Positions 60,102 through 64,000 of a stretch of DNA of 64,000 nucleotides are shown one piece after another. Made by a program: the position numbers and the translations under genes. The notes beneath the pieces are model-generated. The model searched no databases. It was not told where the DNA came from and saw nothing but the letters and a program-made list of their open reading frames with translations. The stretch is from Microbacterium dauci. Lineage in GTDB: Bacteria > Actinomycetota > Actinomycetes > Actinomycetales > Microbacteriaceae. The stretch covers positions 1 through 64,000 of the forward strand of contig NZ_JASJND010000005.1 of assembly GCF_030065535.1 (NCBI RefSeq), in the 5' to 3' direction. Numbering within the stretch: position 1 is the first letter of the stretch; each line of letters begins with the position of its first letter.

Positions 60102-61304
60102 GTGACCGAGCTCTCCCTCCTCGCCGCCGACGGCGCGGTGACGTCCGTCCCGCTTGTCGACACGTCGAGCTACACCCGTCCGAACGGCCCGCTGCGCAGC
60201 CGCGTCGCGTACGCCGCCGCGCACGTCGTGCCCCGCACATACGCCGACAACACCCCTGGGCAGCCGGCCGACATCGACTGGGATGCGACGCTCGCGTTCC
60301 GTCGCAACGTGTACTCGTGGGGCCTCGGCGTCGCCGACGCCATGGACACCGCACAGCGGAACATGGGGTTGGATGCCGCGGCGACGCGTGAGCTCATTTC
60401 GCGCTCCGCGCAGGTCGCACGCGAGGAGGGCGGCTCGGTCGTCGTCGGCGTGAACACCGACCACGTCGACGACGAGCACATCACGCTCGACCAGATCACC
60501 GCCGCCTACCTCGAGCAGCTCCACTTCACCGAGGAACAGGGCGCCGGCCCCGTGCTGATGGCCTCCCGCCACCTCGCCCGGGCCGCGGCATCCGCCGACG
60601 ACTACCGCCGCGTGTACCGCGACGTGCTCTCGCGCGCCGAGGCGCCGGTGGTGCTGCACTGGCTCGGCACCGCGTTCGACCCGCAGTTGCAGGGCTACTT
60701 CGGTGCCGCCGACTGGCAGACGGCCTCGGCCGTCCTGCTCGAGATCATCGGCGAGCACGCCGACAAGGTCGCGGGCGTCAAGATGAGCCTGTTGGATGCC
60801 GCGTCCGAAGTCTCCGTCCGCGAGCGCCTTCCCGAGGGTGTCCGCATGTTCACCGGCGACGACTTCAACTACGTCGGGCTCATCGGTGGTGCCGACGTGC
60901 CGGACGCACCGCAGCCCGAGCGCGACCCCGCATCGCCGCGACAGCACTCAGACGCGCTCCTCGGCGCGTTCGCGGCGCTGACGCCCGTGGCATCCGCCGC
61001 GATCCAGGCACTCGACGCCGGCGACCCGGCCCGCTACCTCGAGGTCCTCGGGCCCACCGAGGAGCTTTCGCGTCAGGTGTTCGCCGCGCCGACCTTCTAT
61101 TACAAGACGGGCGTCGCGTTCCTCGCCTGGCTCAACGGGCACCAGCCCGCCTTCCAGATGGTGGGCGGCCTGCACTCGGCGCGGAGCCTGCCGCACCTGT
61201 CCCGCATCGTCGAGCTCGCCAACGCGGCGAAGGCGTTCGAGCGGCCGGAGCTCGCCGCGGAGCGCTGGCACGGGATGCTGCGGCTGAACGGAGTCATCTC
61301 GTGA
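60102..61304 (+). CDS. DUF993, dihydrodipicolinate-synthase-like aldolase
   Basis: A 400-residue TIM-barrel protein of DUF993. DKVAGVKMSLLD places Lys227 where DapA/NanA enzymes have their Schiff-base lysine (VxGIK-type strand). MFTGDDFNYVGLIGG mirrors the DapA GDD loop. So a class I aldolase or lyase acting on a keto sugar (acid) is likely. GTG 60102 starts three bases after the oxidoreductase stop. It overlaps the isomerase gene by GTGA. Confidence 0.78.
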   Translation: MTELSLLAADGAVTSVPLVDTSSYTRPNGPLRSRVAYAAAHVVPRTYADNTPGQPADIDWDATLAFRRNVYSWGLGVADAMDTAQRNMGLDAAATRELISRSAQVAREEGGSVVVGVNTDHVDDEHITLDQITAAYLEQLHFTEEQGAGPVLMASRHLARAAASADDYRRVYRDVLSRAEAPVVLHWLGTAFDPQLQGYFGAADWQTASAVLLEIIGEHADKVAGVKMSLLDAASEVSVRERLPEGVRMFTGDDFNYVGLIGGADVPDAPQPERDPASPRQHSDALLGAFAALTPVASAAIQALDAGDPARYLEVLGPTEELSRQVFAAPTFYYKTGVAFLAWLNGHQPAFQMVGGLHSARSLPHLSRIVELANAAKAFERPELAAERWHGMLRLNGVIS

Positions 61305-62170
61305 GCGCCGTCGACCCGCGCCTGTCGATCAACCAGGGCACGATCAAGCACGCCGATCTCGCGACCGCGCTGCGCGTCACCGCCGAGGCGGGGATCGCCT
61401 CGATCGGCCTCTGGCGCGAGCCGGTGCAGGAGGTCGGGCTGGCGACCGCCGCCCGCATGCTCACCGATTCGGGTCTGCGGTTCTCGACCCACTGCCGCTC
61501 GGGCTTCTTCACGATGCCCGAGGGGCCTGCGCGTCGGGCATCGATCGACGACAACCTCGTCGCGATCGAGGAGGCGGCGACGCTCGCCGCCGCGGGCGCT
61601 CCCGGTTCGGCCGCGGTGCTCGTCCTCGTCGCCGGCGGACTGCCGGAGGGATCGCGCGACCTGCGCGGCGCTCGCGAGCGTGTCCGCGACGCGATCGGCG
61701 AACTCGCCCCGCACGCCGCCTCGGCCGGCGTGACACTCGCCATCGAGCCGCTGCACCCGATGTACGCGACCGACCGCTGCGTCGTCTCGACGCTCGGCCA
61801 GGCGCTCGACATCGCCGCGGACTTCGACCCGTCCGTCGTGGGCGCGACCGTCGACACGTTCCACATCTTCTGGGACCCGGACGTCTACGACTCGATCGAG
61901 CGCGCCGGGCGCGAGGGACGGATCGCGTCGTACCAGGTGTGCGACTGGAGGACGCCGCTCCCGGCGGATGTGCTCCTCGGACGCCACCACCCCGGTGAGG
62001 GTGTCATCGATCTCGCGAGCCTCACCCGCGCGGTCGTCGACACCGGGTACCGCGGCGACATCGAGGTCGAGATCTTCAATGCCGACGTGTGGGCCACCGA
62101 CCCCGCCGAGACCGTCCGCCACACGGCGGCGGCGTTCGCGGCATCGGTCACGCCTTCGCTCCGCGGCTGA
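61301..62170 (+). CDS. Sugar phosphate isomerase/epimerase-like TIM-barrel protein
   Basis: A 289-residue xylose-isomerase-like (AP endonuclease family 2) protein. Metal ligands fit LAIEPLHPMYA (Glu), VGATVDTFHIFWD (Asp, His), YQVCDWR and DIEVEIFN (Glu). GTG 61301 overlaps the DUF993 stop. It would isomerise or epimerise the keto intermediate made by the oxidoreductase before or after aldolase action. Exact reaction unknown. Confidence 0.82.
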   Translation: MSAVDPRLSINQGTIKHADLATALRVTAEAGIASIGLWREPVQEVGLATAARMLTDSGLRFSTHCRSGFFTMPEGPARRASIDDNLVAIEEAATLAAAGAPGSAAVLVLVAGGLPEGSRDLRGARERVRDAIGELAPHAASAGVTLAIEPLHPMYATDRCVVSTLGQALDIAADFDPSVVGATVDTFHIFWDPDVYDSIERAGREGRIASYQVCDWRTPLPADVLLGRHHPGEGVIDLASLTRAVVDTGYRGDIEVEIFNADVWATDPAETVRHTAAAFAASVTPSLRG

Positions 62171-62193
62171 GGGACCCGCTTAGACTCTCGACC

Positions 62194-63228
62194 ATGGCCG
62201 ACCCGACCTCCCCGCGCCGCACCGTCGCGGCCGTCACGCTCGACGACGTCGCCCGAGAGGCGGGAGTGTCGCTTGCGACCGCGTCACGCGCGTTGAACGG
62301 CTCAACCCGCAAGGTGGCGGACGCCTACCGCGAGCGGGTCGAGGCCGCCGCGGCACGGCTCGGGTACACCGCGAACCTGTCGGCGCAGGCGACCGCACGG
62401 GGGACATCCGCGATCATCGCGCTGCTCGTCGCCGACATCGCCGACCCCTATTTCGGGCTCATCGCCTCGGGTGTCGCGCGCGGCGCCGACGAGGCGGGCC
62501 TCGTCGTCACCGTTGCGATCACCGAGCGCGACGCGGATCGCGAAGTGCGCCTCGTCCGTGCGTTGCGTGGACAACGGCCGCGCGGGCTGATCCTCGCGGC
62601 GTCACGCCCCTCGGGCGAGTTCGACGCGACGCTGCTGCAAGAGCTCGACCAGCTGCGCGCCGTCGGCGGACAGGTGGTCGCGTTCGGTGCCGACACCGAG
62701 GGCGTGCGTGGTGTGCGGATCGACAACCATGGCGGCGCCGCTGCGCTCGGCGCTGCGCTCGCCGAGCGAGGGTACACGCGGGCGATCGTCCTCGCCGCGG
62801 CAGAGGGCATCGTGACGAGCGACAACCGCGTCGCCGGGTTCACTGACGGGTTCACCGGAGCGGGTGGCGAAGCGCCCCGCATCTACCGCGGCGGCTTCTC
62901 ACGCGAAGCTGGACGCGCCGCGATGGCTGAGGCACTCGCAGACGGTGTCGCGACCGGCACCGTCGTCTTCGGGATCAGCGACGTCGTCGCGATCGGTGCG
63001 CTGTCGGCCGCACGCGATGCGGGACGAGAGCCCGGCGGCGACATCGCCTTCGCAGGCTTCGACGACATCCCCACCGGCCGCGACGTGACCCCGGCGCTCA
63101 CGACGGTCCGAGTTCCGCTCGAGGAGGTCGGCTATCAGGCGTTCCGTGCCGCGACCGACCTCGAGTGGGCGCCCGCGCCGATCGGGTTCGACGTGCTGCT
63201 CCGAGACAGCACGCCGGCACTCGCGTGA
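62194..63228 (+). CDS. LacI-family regulator, likely controller of the island
   Basis: A 344-residue repressor. LDDVAREAGVSLATASRALN (about residues 16-35) is the helix-turn-helix; IALLVADIADPYFGLIASG and AFAGFDDIPTGRDVTPALT belong to the ligand domain. ATG 62194 starts 24 bases after the isomerase stop. Six operators of the form GGAAAGCGCTTTCC with one change each lie in the island, one in front of this operon, so this is the simplest candidate regulator. Confidence 0.87.
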   Translation: MADPTSPRRTVAAVTLDDVAREAGVSLATASRALNGSTRKVADAYRERVEAAAARLGYTANLSAQATARGTSAIIALLVADIADPYFGLIASGVARGADEAGLVVTVAITERDADREVRLVRALRGQRPRGLILAASRPSGEFDATLLQELDQLRAVGGQVVAFGADTEGVRGVRIDNHGGAAALGAALAERGYTRAIVLAAAEGIVTSDNRVAGFTDGFTGAGGEAPRIYRGGFSREAGRAAMAEALADGVATGTVVFGISDVVAIGALSAARDAGREPGGDIAFAGFDDIPTGRDVTPALTTVRVPLEEVGYQAFRAATDLEWAPAPIGFDVLLRDSTPALA

Positions 63229-64000
63229 GCGTTCCGCGCCGCGTCGTCATCGCCGTCGACAGCTTCAAAGGCTCCATCGCCGCCGCGGCCGCGGCCGAGG
63301 CGCTCGCTGCCGGATGGCACGAGACCGACCCGCACGCCGAGATCGTGCTGCGGCCGATGGCCGACGGCGGTGAGGGCACGCTCGACGCCTTCGCCGCGGC
63401 AGTGCCGGGTGCCGTGCGGCATCCGGTGCGCGTCCATGGTCCTCGCGGTGATCTGGTGGATGCCGCATGGCTCGAGCTGCCCGACGGGACGGGTGTCGTC
63501 GAACTGGCGTCCACGAGCGGCATCGAACTGCTCGGCGAGACCCGCCTGCCGTGGGACGCCGACACGACCGGCTTCGGCGAAGCGATCGCGGCCGCGCTCG
63601 ACGCAGGCGTCCGCCGCCTCGTGCTCGGGATCGGCTCCTCCGCGTCGACCGACGGCGGCAGCGGGATGCTGCGCGCCCTCGGCGCCCGCTTCCGCGACGC
63701 CGATGGCGTCGATACCGGCCGGGGCGCCCGCGGGCTCGCCGCCGTCGCGGCCGTCGACCGGTCGCGGCTTCGCGCCCTGCCCGCGGACGGGGTGCTCGTC
63801 CTCAGCGACGTCACCAACCCGCTGACGGGATCGAACGGCGCGGCATCCGTCTTCGGGCCCCAGAAGGGGCTCACGAATACGGACATCCCCGCAGCGGATG
63901 CCGCGCTGCGGCGCTTCGGCCGACTGTTGGCGCCCGAGCTCGATCCTGAGCTTCCAGGTGCGGGCGCCGCCGGCGGCACCGGCTTCGCGCTCGCCGCCTG
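63225..64000 (+). CDS. Glycerate kinase (partial, cut by the window end)
   Basis: At least 258 residues of a glycerate 2-kinase of the GlxK/GarK type. VVIAVDSFKGSIAAAAAAEA is the N-terminal signature, RPMADGGEGTLDAF the substrate region, and GIGSSASTDGGSGMLRALG a further hallmark. GTG 63225 overlaps the LacI stop (GTGA). It phosphorylates D-glycerate for entry to glycolysis. Its place suggests that the upstream oxidoreductase-isomerase-aldolase set yields glycerate or tartronate semialdehyde. The 3' end lies outside the window. Confidence 0.9.
   Translation, partial: MSVPRRVVIAVDSFKGSIAAAAAAEALAAGWHETDPHAEIVLRPMADGGEGTLDAFAAAVPGAVRHPVRVHGPRGDLVDAAWLELPDGTGVVELASTSGIELLGETRLPWDADTTGFGEAIAAALDAGVRRLVLGIGSSASTDGGSGMLRALGARFRDADGVDTGRGARGLAAVAAVDRSRLRALPADGVLVLSDVTNPLTGSNGAASVFGPQKGLTNTDIPAADAALRRFGRLLAPELDPELPGAGAAGGTGFALAA

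Noticed and set aside
1..64000. CRISPR arrays, tRNA or rRNA genes
   Set aside because: No regularly spaced repeats, cloverleaf-type sequence or rRNA-like conserved blocks were seen. Short RNAs cannot be excluded by eye.

Overview
This window comes from a high-GC actinobacterium. The codon use, the many GTG starts, the dense translational coupling, a DUF222/HNH gene, actinobacterial lipoprotein signals and a very frequent GGATGCC/GGCATCC word suggest a Microbacteriaceae member, probably Microbacterium. This assignment is inferred from the sequence and was not tested by a search. No rRNA, tRNA or CRISPR array was seen.

The window has two parts. Bases 1 to about 13,500 are mobile or plasmid-like. 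Two direct IS3-family copies (one only as its last 76 bp, one complete at 6429-7811) bracket a compact operon. It encodes an NMT1-type ABC importer, an adenosine-deaminase-like enzyme and an amidohydrolase. It ends in a GntR regulator gene that the second IS truncates. Next to it lies a plasmid-type parB gene interrupted by a 4,024-bp IS21-family element (8149-12172). That element has about 50-bp imperfect ends and a 6-bp target duplication. Besides istA and istB it carries two extra genes, one encoding a GAF-ANTAR RNA-binding regulator. Decayed plasmid genes and hairpin repeats follow.

From about 13,540 to the right edge the sequence is a carbohydrate-use island that fits breakdown of rhamnogalacturonan I (pectin). 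It holds a complete L-rhamnose operon (rhaM, rhaI, an esterase, rhaB, the rhaEW fusion, lldD) with a divergent LacI gene. A secreted family PL11 rhamnogalacturonan lyase, two sugar ABC importers without their own ATPase and an AraC gene follow. Side-chain enzymes include two GH35-type proteins, a GH43-like protein, a cellulase-like protein and a GH51 arabinofuranosidase. There are also DUF5107, DUF6807 and DUF624/YesL proteins and an ABC exporter. The right end is an oxidoreductase, a DapA-like aldolase (DUF993), a TIM-barrel isomerase, a LacI gene and a glycerate kinase, which looks like an uncharacterised sugar pathway.

The island seems to be wired by at least three regulators. Six sites match the palindrome GGAAAGCGCTTTCC with exactly one mismatch each; five lie upstream of or at the start of enzyme, importer and lyase units, and one lies at the start of the ABC exporter gene. 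They suggest one LacI regulon, most simply run by the gene at 62194-63228. A 20-bp word shared by the araC upstream region and the GH35-like/ABC divergent region is a candidate AraC site. A tandem TGAAACGA(T/A)TCA pair sits between rhaM and its LacI gene. Between the rhamnose operon and the lyase lies an unrelated six-gene, fully coupled cluster (three glycosyltransferases, an ABC exporter, two APH-like kinases) that looks like a glycoconjugate assembly and export system.
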